Under the pieces are notes generated by a model. The model saw only the letters and a program-made list of their open reading frames with translations. It searched no databases and was not told where the DNA came from. Below, one piece after another: positions 1-16,512 of a stretch of DNA of 64,000 nt. The DNA is from Atrichornis clamosus (lineage: Eukaryota; Chordata; Aves; Passeriformes; Menuridae). How positions within the stretch are numbered: position 1 is the first letter of the stretch; each line of letters starts with the position of its first letter. The position numbers and the translations under genes were made by a program. The DNA lies in contig WBMZ01003468.1 in assembly GCA_013400975.1 (NCBI GenBank), positions 124,001-188,000 on the forward strand, given 5' to 3'.

Positions 1-3615
<3,615 letters not shown>

Positions 3616-4900
3616 CTACAGCTTGCTGTTGGGATGATGCTGGTTTTGAACTTGGATTAATCGCCTGAAAATTCCTTGGATATTTCTCTGTTACTTATGA
3701 TTGCAGAGGCCATCTGTACAAGGAATACAAATGAACTTAAACATTTCCAAATGCCACCCTCATTATTCTTCCTTGCCATTATATAATAAGTGCATTGAGA
3801 AAGACAATTTACAGTTGTACCCCGGAAAATATAAATGAACAGTGGAACAAGAATATTGGGTCCTCATCTGGAAAAAGCAGCACAATATCTGGAACATAGT
3901 TTCACATACTTAAGGTCTTAGAAAATTAGTTCTGCTTAATTTATCTGCTCTGTGGCTCTGCAACAGCGTTCTGAATCTACAGTCTCCCATGACTTACAGA
4001 GCATTTATTTACACGATGGTAAGAAAAACCCCAAGTACACTGATGAATGCTATATGCTTACTTGATGATGTATCCACCGTATATGCCCACTGCTGCAAGT
4101 GTAACAAGGACATTCCGGTGGCATCTTTCAGACACTGTTTCCATACATTCACCTATCACAACCAAAAAGTGCATCATTTCCTAGGGTGTGTAAGAAACTT
4201 TTATTAAGTCTGTGATTAAACTCACATTTTCATACATTTGGAACAACCACTTAACCCTTGAAAAGCCTGAACATGTCAGCCAAGAACAGGCTGACTCAAA
4301 AGCTGCTGTGACCCATTTGACACCAGCCCAAGAACACTGGCTGTCATGAGGAAACCTGGTGCGTTGATTCCTGTAGGGTGACACCCAGGATTCCTGCAGA
4401 GTGACAAGAAACAGGTAACGGAGCTCTGAAATACCCAAAGCTCCTCTCCTCCTGCCCTCGCATGCAGCATATTTCCACTTTGCCAGCATTTGAGCCAATG
4501 CTATTTAGGATGCAGCCAATGTGATGGTGCCCCCCCAATCCCCTATTTCATGAGACACCAAGTTTAGTGTGCGTCGCAGCTGCCTTCAGCATCTGGGTGA
4601 TCTCCTCTTCATTGCAAGAGGAATTTTACCTGTAAAAATACGCTGGTAACAAATTTGTAAAAGGTGTTGCACTGCAGAAACCACAGAGAACCAAAGGCAG
4701 TTTCTCTCTTCCACATCTCATCTGAGCTTGTCGAGTAATCAAGAAAGAGAGAGGCATCACCAAAAAACGCCCACTTATTCCATAGGTACTTGAGGCAGGG
4801 AAGGGAAAATCCCCTCAGGCAGTGTCTTTCTCCCCAGCTGCAGAGGAAGCCAATGTGATCAGCTGTCTCAGTCTTAGCTGGTTGAAGTTAAAATGTTAAA

Positions 4901-4922
4901 TTAACTTTAAAATTAAAGTTAA
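4901..4922. repeat. Short perfect inverted repeat (10-bp arms)
   Basis: TTAACTTTAA and TTAAAGTTAA face each other across two bases, giving a 22-bp hairpin-capable palindrome in a very AT-rich patch. A further GTTAAATTAAC palindrome overlaps its left edge (4895-4905). No flanking duplication suggests a transposon. Confidence 0.6.
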
Positions 4923-6849
4923 ATGAGCAGAGTCTCAACCTAAAAGTCTAACAGACATGGCAGATTAAATAGCCACCAAAAAGCATTCAATTTACACAGA
5001 TCACACTTCCTTGGAGGAAGCATTTCCAGTGAGGCTGCCACCACCACTGCTGATGTTGAGGACGTCCACTTTCTTGAAAACCAGTGAAGCCATCATTTTG
5101 TCAGCTTTCCTCGGTTCACGGGAAGGACACAGGGCTGGAAGAGGTTGATGAGGAAACGTGGAGCGAGCTCAGCTTGGCTGTGGTGCTCTGGACCCCATCC
5201 CGGTGCTGCCTTTGCAAGACACCACCACCACCAGCAGTCACGAAGGGAAAAGTCCTGATGGGTCCCCAGGGCGCCGCCAGCCTGACATTCACCCTCACTT
5301 GGCACAGGGTGGAGATTTGAGCCAGTAATGTTTACATCAGGTCCTAATTGCAAAAAATAAACACTAACCATGCGGAGCAGCCCGAAGGAATGTACATGCT
5401 CTTTCCTGCTACCCCTCTTTTTAAGGGATAATTAATTAATTTAATCATTCCTATTTGAATTTTTATTCTGGGAACTTCCTCTATATTGTTTTATTTTCTT
5501 AAATGACAGAAGAAAGATAGAAGAAAATGTCTTTATAATGCTAAACCTAAAGAATTGCCTTCAAAATGGTCCAAAACTAATGGGTTAACAGTCATTGTAA
5601 TGCCCTTTGAAACATTTCTTTTGGCTACTGGAGTATGCATCCTTCAGATTTATTTTATTTCATCCTCAAGGACCTTGGTGAAATACAGTACATTGGAGGA
5701 AAAATAAGATCAAGATGTGCAGTCATTCAGGCTGTAATTAAATTTAATAGGCAGTTTATCCAGTTCATAGAAAGATGGCATAGCAGAGAGCTACACAAAG
5801 CAGAGCCTAAAGCAGGAAATCATTTTACAATAGGGTATCCATCTGGAAAAAAAGACGTTGCATGAAACCAGCAAGTGTGAACGAAATCTTCATCAGTATC
5901 ATATGAGGTTACTTTATCATGCTGCAGCGCCAGCAACGGGAATTTAGACGTGTCTTCTATTAGGAGTAATGCACAGCCGTCGTAACAAATGTAAATCTAA
6001 CTCACTATTATGCAAGCTGAAGAGAAGGGGCAGTTAATAAAATACAAAATAACCAGGTGGTTTATCATGCAGGGTGCCAGGTCCCTCAGCACTGGAGCTA
6101 AAGTGGTTTACACATTATCTTTGAGATGTTTCAAATGGAAAGAGTTTTAACATTCTATCTGTTAATGAGTGTCACGGTGTCACAGCAAAAAGCCGGATTT
6201 TTAGCAGCATTTCTCAACATCTAAAACCAAAACTGACTCAGTATCAGTGTATACATGGAACAAAAAAACACGGGGTTAAAACAGTGCAGAATAGAAATGG
6301 AAACTCTGATTAAATTTGCTTGGAGATCTCCTCTATCCATGCTGTGAAAAAGATGCAGACGCTATGACTTTTCCTGAATATTTTACTGAAGCGCTTTTTT
6401 GGGTGTCTTTTCCAGCAGCAGTCTCGCACGTTTTTCAGGCCTGTGCACCAGCGCACATATGGTGGAACAATACTGTAATACACCCTAGTGGCATCTTTAT
6501 CAGTGGAAAGGCCCAACCTTGCTATGAAATCCAATTAAACAGCCATTTTTGCCACATAAATTGATCCCATTTTTTCCATCATTTTTGTTTTTTCATTGCA
6601 GGCTGCTCTATCTCCACATTAACAATACGGGATGAGGTACTCATAGAAACACACACAGCAGCAGAATCCCTACTGTCTTTAAAATCCACTTTACAAAGGA
6701 AACAAGGCTCACAGGGGCACTCTGCCCTAATCAGGAACACTCGTGATGCCTCTTTAGCAAAAGCAGCAACGCACTCCAGCTCTGGCGAGTTCACCGAGGA
6801 CCACAGCACACATGTCTGCTCAGTCCCAGTATCAGGAGATAGATATATT

Positions 6850-6886
6850 TGTATTTGTATCTGTATTTATATTTATATTTACATTC
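6850..6886. repeat. AT-rich hexamer microsatellite (TATTTG/TATTTA)n
   Basis: About six imperfect copies of a 6-bp unit, first TGTATT/TGTATC and then TATATT, run in tandem. On the plus strand they produce a meaningless Tyr-Leu repeat when translated. It is an ordinary short tandem repeat in intron. Confidence 0.8.
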
Positions 6887-9800
6887 CTCTGCAACGACAC
6901 AGAACAATAGCTGTGTAACTTCTAAACCCAGCACTTACAAAAGGACAAAATGCTGCCAAGATGTGGAACCTCTTCACTTCCAGCCAGCCAAGAGCAACCC
7001 AGGAGAATCTGCAGCAAGGGTCTGCAGAGCCAAAATTATTTTCTGTTTTATCCTCCCTTTATCACAAGGCTGGATGTAACACAGCTGTAGACTTACAAAT
7101 AATACCATTCTCAAGGGACAAGCAGTATAGTTACACTCAATTATACTATAAAGTATGACATCTCCAGAGAAATTACTAAGGCACTCTCCCTTACCTGGAT
7201 GACAGTAATAAAACAGATCTATTTATGATGGACTTTTGGAATCTGTTACATTTAAACAGCTTGCTGATTCTCATCATTGGTAGAACTATACTTGTCACTG
7301 CCCACCAAATGCAACTATTAAGTCAAAGGAATTTAATATGAGTGCTATTCTCCCATTATTTTAAGTAGACTTCTATTAACTATGCAAAGTATGGTAATTA
7401 TTACAGATAGGGCCACTTTTTCTTTTTTAAGAGCAGATGGATATAAAAAAACATAATTGAAAATGCTTATCCAAAACCATTTTTTTAACAGATTAAAAAC
7501 ACAAAATGGTGGCGGGGGGGAAATAATCATGTAACTTTTCCCTCTGGGAAATGCAGGCTTGCAGTGGGCAAGAGTGAGAGTCAGATATGCAAGCCAAACG
7601 TTTGAACAGATTTTTTCTTTTTTGACTGCATCTCTGTAAGGTCTTTTTCACTTTATAATCTTATACTTAAAATTCTTTGCTCTTTTTAGCCACAAACAAA
7701 ATCTTGTTTTAAAACAGTCTGAATTACCGTGGAACTGAAGGCACACAGGGGCTGCTCCTGCAGGACAGTTTCTTCCATCCACCATCTTTGCCAGTACGCA
7801 AGTGCAAAGCTCACAAAAGTTCAAGGGAATCCACATTGGTTCAATACACTCCTCACCTCTCACTTAGAGAATTAAATTAAAAACTCTAAGGTTATAAAAG
7901 CAGTCTATGTGTTGTGTAGTGTGAGCATGCCATGCTTCATGACGGACAGCACACAGAACCAGGCATAAAAGCAGGACTGGGGGCAGTCTTCCACCTGTAC
8001 TAGATTGTTACTATGAAGAAAAGCAGAGTGGCCTAGGCTTCTAGCTCTCGTTGGACTGAGCACTTAGAAAGAGGGCTGCGTGCTCCATTCCTTCTGACTT
8101 CTGGTCTCTATTTCAAGTGTCACGGATTGTTGCCGGAGCTCGGCCGTTTGATCAGCAGCTGGTGGTGGTGTCCAAGCACTGAAGCTGTGCTCCTCTGACC
8201 AGGACACACACATCTTCCACATCCCAGACCCTCCTGTATCCTCAACTGCTGCAGAGAGGCTTCTCCCCTGCTCCTGGGATGATGGGCAGCTGGAGGTGAA
8301 GATGACCCTTACTCCAGCCCCAGTGGTACGCTGTCCTTCCCCCATGAGCTGTTAACACTGAAGTCCTATCTAAAATGCTGGAGTGGCTGCCAGACCTTAC
8401 CTAGATGAGAGATTTAAACACTTCGTATTTCACACAGAGACTATGAGAATGCAGGAAGAACACAGTATTTAGCACTGCCACTATTAAGTTTTGATGCAGC
8501 TTTCAAAGGAAGCTCAAAGATTCAAGGTAAGCCAAAAATAAGTCTTTCAGTATAATTTTGTTATTGCAACTTGTATGGTTACCAAACCATGACAAAGTAG
8601 GAAGGACCTCAGCCACGTGCAGCAGTCCACTGCAGTGGAGTTCCAAGAGACCACTGCTAAATCCAAGAAATCTCCTTCCCAGAGCTGTCCAATTGGGCCT
8701 GAGATATAAACGACCAATATCCAGAGAGTGTGGTCAGGTCATGGCTACTCGTGCTTCATAGACAGACAGACCAGATTCACCTGTTCATTACTGAGTTCCA
8801 GGCCCCCTGAGTAAGGACTCTGAAATTCCAACAGGGACATAAAGTTTCTGTGGGGTTCAGAAGGAACCTAAGGACGAAAGCATCAGTGGTGGGTATGATA
8901 TGCAACAAGATCCTCTCCAATTTCATCCACTTGTATCATTTCAGGAGCTAAAATATTAATGATACTTAAGCATCCAATACCTAATGCAAGCATAGAGGTG
9001 CCTGGGTTTATCTTTCAGCCTTCCAGAACCTTTGGCAATTAACAGGATGCAAAACCATCCCACCAGCTGCAGTGCACTCCGCTAACTCTGAGGTAACATG
9101 CAATTACATACCAATGTGTTCATGCTGGGAGGGACCAGAGGAGCATGTGGAGGACAGGCTCCTTCCCCAGTACTAACCAGTTTACAGGGGTCTCAGAATA
9201 AAACGTGAAAAGCATTTGTGAAAACACTTTCAGCAACATGAAAAACGTGCCTTTTTCTAACATCACACCATATGTGCTTGCTTTTCTTGCACTTAAAAAC
9301 TAGGCTTACACTTAGACCTTAGAGTTTTGAGCCTTGCACTTTGTTTTGTAAATAGATGAATATGCCATAAACCAGCACCCTGCTTGCTAAAACAATGAAT
9401 ATTGATGACACATAGGGATTTGCCTACATCACTCTTGAGAAATTTAGTGTTTGTTCCAATAGTAGAAAATTTACTCAGAACACAGAGCAATCCAGTGATA
9501 GAGGTATTTCACCTGGTCTCTGGGGATTGGTCCCAGATCTTCAGCTGGGGCTGGAGGGCAAGGACCATGGAGGCAGCTGTCTCCTTGCCCCAGCCATGTC
9601 ACTCCTGAACTCCTGCTCTCGGAAATGAGAGCACATGCTTGACTACTTCAGGACCTTTTGCGTGTCCCTCTGAAACAGGCAGCGCTGCTGCAACCAACAT
9701 CAAAGTCATTCCTCTACTGACAAGGCCCTAAACATTACCTGACAGTTATTTTTTAGCATCTCTTTTGTTATTGCATTTGCAAACTTGACATTGAGTTTTC

Positions 9801-9918
9801 TCTAATCAGTAAGTATCACTGAGAATCCCTGTATTTAGTAACATATATATGGATACAAAAAAAATTTATTTCCCCAACTCATCTCTGGAGAAATTCCCAC
9901 AGTATTGAGCTTCTTGAT

Positions 9919-9933
9919 GGGGGGTGGGGGGGG
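9919..9933 (+). repeat. G6-T-G8 run
   Basis: Fourteen G interrupted by a single T on the plus strand. The run lies in the intron after the hinge exon, about 100 bp from the CR1 fragment. It would be C-rich in the RARB pre-mRNA. It may be prone to replication or sequencing errors. Confidence 0.75.
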
Positions 9934-10032
9934 CTGAGTTTTCATTTCTAAAAGCAGCAGAAGTTTTTGCTGCTTTGTGGTATTTTAGTAGACTAGGAAA
10001 GCATGTGTAATTTTTGGGGTTGTCATGTGCAG

Positions 10033-10095
10033 AGCCAGGAGCTGAACTCAATGATCCTTGTGGGTCCCTTCCAACTCAGGATATTCTATGATTCT
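10033..10095 (+). mobile_element. CR1 LINE, 3'-end fragment
   Basis: The segment contains the typical avian CR1 3' end: a GAGCTGAACTCAATGATCC stretch, then GGGTCCCTTCCAACTCAG, then ATTCTATGATTCT. The last is the short octamer-type tail of CR1 (ATTCTATG repeated). It is 5'-truncated to roughly 60 recognisable bases, which is usual for this family. It lies inside the RARB intron, antisense to the gene. The upstream limit is uncertain because older sequence may have diverged past recognition. Confidence 0.88.
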
Positions 10096-10333
10096 AGGAA
10101 TAAACTGCAAATGAGCATTTTGGAAACTATTTTACTTAAACGTTTCATATTTTCCTTGACCTTGGTAGCTTTGGGACTATCACCAGTAATCCAGCAGCAT
10201 TTAAGAACTCCCTACACCTGCAAAGTTGCAACCCGCTGACGCACGAGCAGAGATCACGTCTTTGGAAGCCAACAGATTTCTAATGAATGATGGAATGCAA
10301 CTGACTCATGGTCTCAGAGCTGGTCATTTGGCT

Positions 10334-10343
10334 GGATTAATCC
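10334..10343. promoter_or_regulatory. Palindromic K50-homeodomain site GGATTAATCC
   Basis: GGATTAATCC contains TAATCC on both strands, the preferred core of Otx/Crx/Gsc-type (lysine-50) homeodomains. It is followed within a few bases by TTCCGG (an ETS core on the other strand) and then TCTCGCGA at 10354-10361. All lie in the CpG-retaining patch about 140-330 bp downstream of the RARB hinge exon. Function is inferred only. Confidence 0.3.
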
Positions 10344-10546
10344 TTCCGGAGTCTCTCGCGATAGCGCTAAGTAACGCTTACAGCTGAGTGCAACTTGTCT
10401 GCCCAGCAGGCAGCATTTGCACGCACACCTCTGCTTTTGCATGGCTAAGGAGGTGCAAGGAGTGCCTCTGCTGCTCCACCTATTTAAAATGTCCAGAGCC
10501 TCCAAAACTCACACCATCCAGGCATATCCAGAACGTATGTGTCTCA

Positions 10547-10753
<207 letters not shown>

Positions 10754-13700
10754 TTATTCAGATCAACCTATGTTGCTTTTGCTGCTCTATTTTGAAACAC
10801 TGTAAAATGCTGTTATTAAACATACATTATTTTAGGTGAGTGTACAAATGTTATACGCACAGAGAACACTAATGCCTCCTTACTTATTTAAAAATAACTT
10901 TAGAATTAAATGTAATGATGGTTATGATGAAACCAAACTTCCACAGGGGTTTGTTCTGGGTGTGCCATCACAATCCCATAGCATCTGCCTTCCAAGAAAG
11001 TCTACTGCAACTTCATATGTGTCTTAGTAACTTGTGAGGTGGGATTTTTCCACTGTATCACTACAGCTGTGCATGGTGGATGGTGAAGCCCTCTGCAGTG
11101 ACGCAGTCAGTATTTTACTGGATGTGAACAACACCAAAAAAAGACAGCAAGTGTCTTTCTTCTTAAGTACCTCAGTATGGAAGATAACAAAGTCCCACAC
11201 TAATATGAACTCCATCAAGTGAAAGTTATTTAAAAGGAAAGTTAAATGTAAAAACAGTAAATGAAAGAAGATGAAACACGTTCAACTCAAGTTCTGAAGA
11301 TCAAAGGAGAAGCACAAACACTTGAAAGAGTAAAAATGGCAGTGAAGCTATCTAAAGTTGCTTGCCATCTGCTTCTGCACTCAGATCAGCCTTCTACCTT
11401 CCCCCGGCCGTGGGGGATTACTGGAAATATGCATCTTGCAGCACTCGTGCTGTAATTGATTTCCCACATATTTGTGTTTTGTTATAAAATATGACAGCTG
11501 CTCCATCACCATGCTACTCTTTGTTCTTTTAATGAAAATAGCTTAATTTTACAAAACGTGCCCAGGAGATAAGTCCATGTCCACAGTATTGCCAGTAATT
11601 GTGAATTTCATCAAGAGGCTTGCTGTTAGCTACAGCTAACGTCTTAAGTGTAACCAGATGCATAAGGCTTTACAACAAAGCCAAGCAAAATCAATCCCTC
11701 TCCCCAAAGACTCCATGTCAATATTAAACACCCTGAAGACTAAATGGTACTGTATAAATAAAACCAATCCTAACATTGTTAGCATTCAAAACCTCAAGAC
11801 ATTTAAAACAAGGCCCTAAACTCAGAGGGTGCGGCTGGTGGGTTTGGCACATGTGAGGATGGCCAGGGATTTTGGACAGCCAAAGACCCACTGATTCTTA
11901 TTTGTACTGTTCTGTCCCAGAAAGTGCATCTATCCGTGCCATAGGGAGGGAAGCACAGAGCCACCTCCGTGCCAGCTCTTCTCCCTGTGGGTTCCCCAGG
12001 CCCATCTCCACGTCTTCTGCGGTTGCTTCCTGCATGCCACAAATCATCACAAAGAGCAGAAAAAATAGTGGGCTGGGAAAGCATCAGAGTCAGGGGCATC
12101 TACAGAAATAACATATTGTGTGTAATAGAAAACAAGGAGTAGATGTGGTGAGTGTTGTTTCTCCTTCAATGAGGCCATTAAGCACCTACTCCGCGCAATG
12201 CATGGCTCTGGTTTTCTCACTAAAGGTCTGACTCTGCAACTGAGGGGACTCTGATCCCAATCATTCACATTTTATGCATGAACTTGACTTAACCGTGTGA
12301 CAGACCCGCACTGAAGTCAGTCATGTGCTTGGTTGGAGCAGGGCTGGGATGCTGAGCACTCCACTGGATTAAAGTTTAACCTCCAACACCATCAGTGTTG
12401 GTGTTTGGAGAACACAGACACAAAGGAGGCCAGCAAGAGTGGACCAAAAAGGCACCTTCTTGCAAAGGCTCAATGCTACCAGTGTAGTCAGGTTGATGGG
12501 GATGGACTGGATCCCCCATCCCACTTCCTTTTACAAATATTCCCCTGAAGCAAGTGCCCTGATTTGTTTGCTGGACCCTAGAGCAGAGCACAAGCACCGT
12601 CTTTTGCACTGAACAAACACTCAGGACCCACAGGTACGTCTCGAGTGCTGTGAACTGCCACAGCACTTCAGAAGCAAACCCTAATCACTGCTGTACTTGG
12701 GAGATAAAAGAGCTCCTTTAAAAATTCTGTAAAACCCTACACAACCGCAAAGAGCAATAAGCCTTCGTCACAAAGCCCCATTTACTTGCAGCTCTACAAG
12801 CGGATTGACCAATCTGCCAAACAGGCAGCCTCAGCAACTACTTCTCTCACCAGCTTTGAGCTCCTTGTGGAAGATGAACATGTTATTTAGGCCAGGCTTC
12901 GAAGCAGGTGCCAAGAGCTCCCAGAGACCAGGAGATAACTGTGGCAGGAATCCTGCCACGCTCCTGTGCTACCCCAGCACTGCTCCCTCTGCAGCTGTAC
13001 CTGAAGTCCCTTTCCCTCCAAAGGCCAGCAGAGGGACAGCTGCTGGTCAGCCCTAATCACTAAATCGACCCAGCTTTGTCCTCTTTCTTTTTTGGTCCAT
13101 ATCACTAAAGGGTAGAGAGGGGAGAAGTAACACGTTCTGAAAACTAAGAACAGTTTTTGCTCATCATTAACTTTCTTATACGATTCTGATAGTTTTTATA
13201 ATAATGATAAAACCTGAACAATACGTATCTTTATTCACTAAGGCTGCATCAGACATGTCAGTGTTTTTATATTCCCTGGAAGATAATGGATTAAAGCGCT
13301 GACGCATAACACCCAGGCTTCAAAAACATAAAAAAATTTCAACACTGAACTGTTGAGCAGATTTAACTACAGCTATAATTCAAAGAAAAAAAAAAGAGAG
13401 AAAAAGATTAAGACAACACTATGTTTAAAAGAGTTAAATAAAAACATATAAACACACACACATTTACCCAGTAAATTTAAAAATCATCACTGCTCTGGAA
13501 CAGGAACTGTCACACCGCATGTGGGAAGGGTTTTGGATTACAGCTTATGCTTGTATTACATAAATCACACCTTTTGGTATCTTGATCTTCACATGCATAT
13601 GATCACATCAATCCCTGATGCAATTCCACTGCCTTTTAATGATGATACGCCAGTGATGAATCTGTGTCACAGTTAATGCTGCCGTAGAAAACTCAGGTTA

Positions 13701-14780
13701 TGAATTTCATTACTTGTGCACTAAATTCTGACTTGACGGCTGCATTAATTAGGAGCTCCCAACAGGGGACAGTATGGAAGTTCTCTTGCCCTATGAGAAC
13801 TCCTGGAAGCTAAAAAACCTTAAAAAAACAAATAAGGTGGTGGTGTGGGGTAAGAGAATGAAAAAAGGTGTGTCTTGATACGTGAGGAAGCCAGGTTTCA
13901 GCCCTTCTCAGATGGCTGAGTGACACACGCCCACACCTGTGCACGTCTGCTCCAATCCATCTTCCTGTGACAGCTTCCCTGTCCCCTTGACACACACGCC
14001 AGGACTTGCACTTCCACACCCAGAAACCTCCAGGCAGCCGCGGCAGGGTTTGCAAGCTGGCAAAGGCACTTTCTGTTGCCTTAGGTTTAAGAATCAGTCT
14101 CTACCTTCAAACATCCATCCCCCTCCCTGATGGAACATCACCTCTTGTCCCTGCCCAGTCTGTTCTCTCTTTTCTCCTCACCCTAGGTTTGCCACTGCTT
14201 TTTCCTTAGCCTCAGATACACTTTACTCTTCTGCTTGAAGCAATGGACAGGGCACAAAAGTTACATAAGGGACAAATCTGTTTTTCAAGGAAAGGAGGGT
14301 CTGCTGTAGATGAAACTAAGAATAGGAAAGACACAAATGGCTTCTCGGACAACCCCAGTGCTCTCATTTAGTAACCACACAACAATTCTGCTTGAGTGGG
14401 ATCATTTCAAGCATGTCATAATGCAAGGAATCATCCAGTCTTAAATTCGAGCCCCTCAGGTCTACCAAACTTAGCCACTGCTTGGCCTAAGAATAGTCTG
14501 GGATCCAGCCCAGGAGACCCAGACTGTTTCTAGACAATCAGGTAAAATCATAGAATAGCGAGTGTTCATACCTCCCTTTGTCAAACGTGGCACAAACGTG
14601 TCCAAGGGAGAAGAACCTGCCATTCGCAATGCAATTTTGCCTATTACTTGCACAACCTGTGCTTCCCCAGATGTCCAGAAGACACACCGACAGCTCCTTT
14701 CATATATTATAATGATTAATCAGCTATAAATTCATGATTTGAAATGCTATCACTGCAGTTTTGCCTCTTGGAGATCCCCT

Positions 14781-14793
14781 TGACCTTTGAAGA
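14781..14793 (-). promoter_or_regulatory. DR1-like motif with strong half-site TCAAAGGTCA
   Basis: On the minus strand the segment reads TCTTCA-A-AGGTCA. The 3' half is perfect and the 5' half matches at its TTCA end. TCAAAGGTCA is also a good monomer or HNF4-type core. A single weak match in 64 kb is not by itself significant. Confidence 0.2.
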
Positions 14794-16487
14794 GCTCTGT
14801 GTACTAGTTAACTGATTTTGTTCCTGTAGCAACAACTTCTAGTGCTTCCAGTTAGTTCACATTCCTGTAAAACCACACTTCTCTTGTCCCCAAGTATTTT
14901 GGAAGTTACTTGTTAAGCCAACAAACCTCAAAAGCACCATAAAGCACACAGAGCAAGTCAGTAATTGCACGGCGCTGGGCACAAGGTCGGTTTGCAAAAA
15001 GACTCCTTTTGTTTGCAAACCCCAATGAGAAGAGAAGTGGGAGGTGAACTGAGGTAGGAACGCTGCAGACCTGCCAGCTCTCCCTTCTGGGCAGAGGCTC
15101 GCTCTCCCGCCTGCCCTCCTGTTCCATGGGAAGCCACCTGGCCCTTGCCGGAGCCAGGCAGCCTGGGCAGGCCGGCAATGCCACCCACGGCTGTGGGGCC
15201 GATGCTCAGCAGCCGGGGATTCCAGGAGCACCGAGCTGTTTGCTAGGGTGGAAACACACAAGCTCCTTCACACTCTGGCTTCTCTAATTCCAGGCGCAGC
15301 TATTAAAAGATTTCTAATTCTGGCAGAAGTTAGCAGCTGTGGACAATTTCAGTCAAATATGCGAAATGCTTACCTACTGCCAATGCCAAGTTTGCCCCAT
15401 CAGGTTAAATGCCCAACATTTACCATGCGTTACTCTTCAAAAAACTGTGCTAATGGTATTGAATGGCAGTCCATATGGAAATCTTTCCCAACAGTCACCT
15501 TAGAAAACCTCAAACCAAGAGACTTAGCAACCCCAATACTGCTGCTGCTGCTAAACCAGGCTCTGACCCCATGGTCAAAGCCAGTACCCAGATGCACATC
15601 CCAGGCAGCTCCCAAGCCCTGGAACTGGTGGAAGCAGGCACAGAGATGAGGGAACTCAAGAAGGTTGATTTTCCCATCTCCAGCATCAGTAAAGGAACAA
15701 AACAACCATCTTGAAAGCAACACAATCATGCTTGACAAACTGACGAGCCATCAATTCAGAACGGTGAGACTCCTGTTCACATGTTAACAGCAGTGCAACT
15801 GCAAGCCAAATGTATTAAAATATGCAGAACACCAGGTTGTTATAAATAGATTGGTTTTCCTAGGTCGTGATTTCCAGATGAAATAATGTTTTCTTTTAGG
15901 CAAAACAGCTCAGTCTTAAAAAAAGCCAGGAAACTATTTTAAAACAAATTTCCATGCCAAAACTTGGCTTTGACATATGGAGAATGGTTGGAGACAAAGC
16001 CTATTTCAAACACAAACCTCTCATTTCTAGTGGACAAAGCCAATAACAAGTACACAGTTGTGTAAGGGGCTTACAAAACCAAAACACATTGAAACCTGCA
16101 TATTTTGTAGCTGATTCTGAGAAATCAACCATGTCAGCTGTTGGATAACCATCGCCAAAAGAAAACATCTCAAATTAAGTGAGATAGTATCTCTCTACAG
16201 ACACATATCAAAATTAACAGGGAGCACAGAGAAACAATCATGGAAGACATTTCATAAGCACCTGGCACGCTATCATTTTTCCCCAGGCACAGAGCGAGCA
16301 CATATATTACAGAATTCAAGCCCGCCCTGGGTTTCCTATTGAGAAATAACATCCAGTTATGGCAAACCCGCCCCGGCCAACGCGCCAGGAGCCTCAGTTC
16401 AACCACAGGGGAACACACCACAGATCCAGAGGACATCGTCCTGTCGGCTGCCTTCACGTACACTGGCCCTTCTAGACACTGGTGGTA

Positions 16488-16512
16488 TTTTTTTTAATTT
16501 TTTTTTTTTTTT
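16488..16512. repeat. T-rich tract (T8 AA T15)
   Basis: Two T runs separated by AA in the 24.8-kb intron. Simple sequence with no associated retroelement body seen. Confidence 0.8.

Noticed and set aside
12383..12401. Small hairpin CCAACAC-CATCA-GTGTTGG considered as a small RNA precursor
   Set aside because: The stem is only 7 bp, far too short for a microRNA hairpin, and no supporting structure surrounds it.
14541..14560. AATCATAGAATAG resembling a reversed CR1 tail
   Set aside because: The match stops after about 11 bases, and the following sequence does not resemble the CR1 3' end, unlike the copies at 10033 and 50743.
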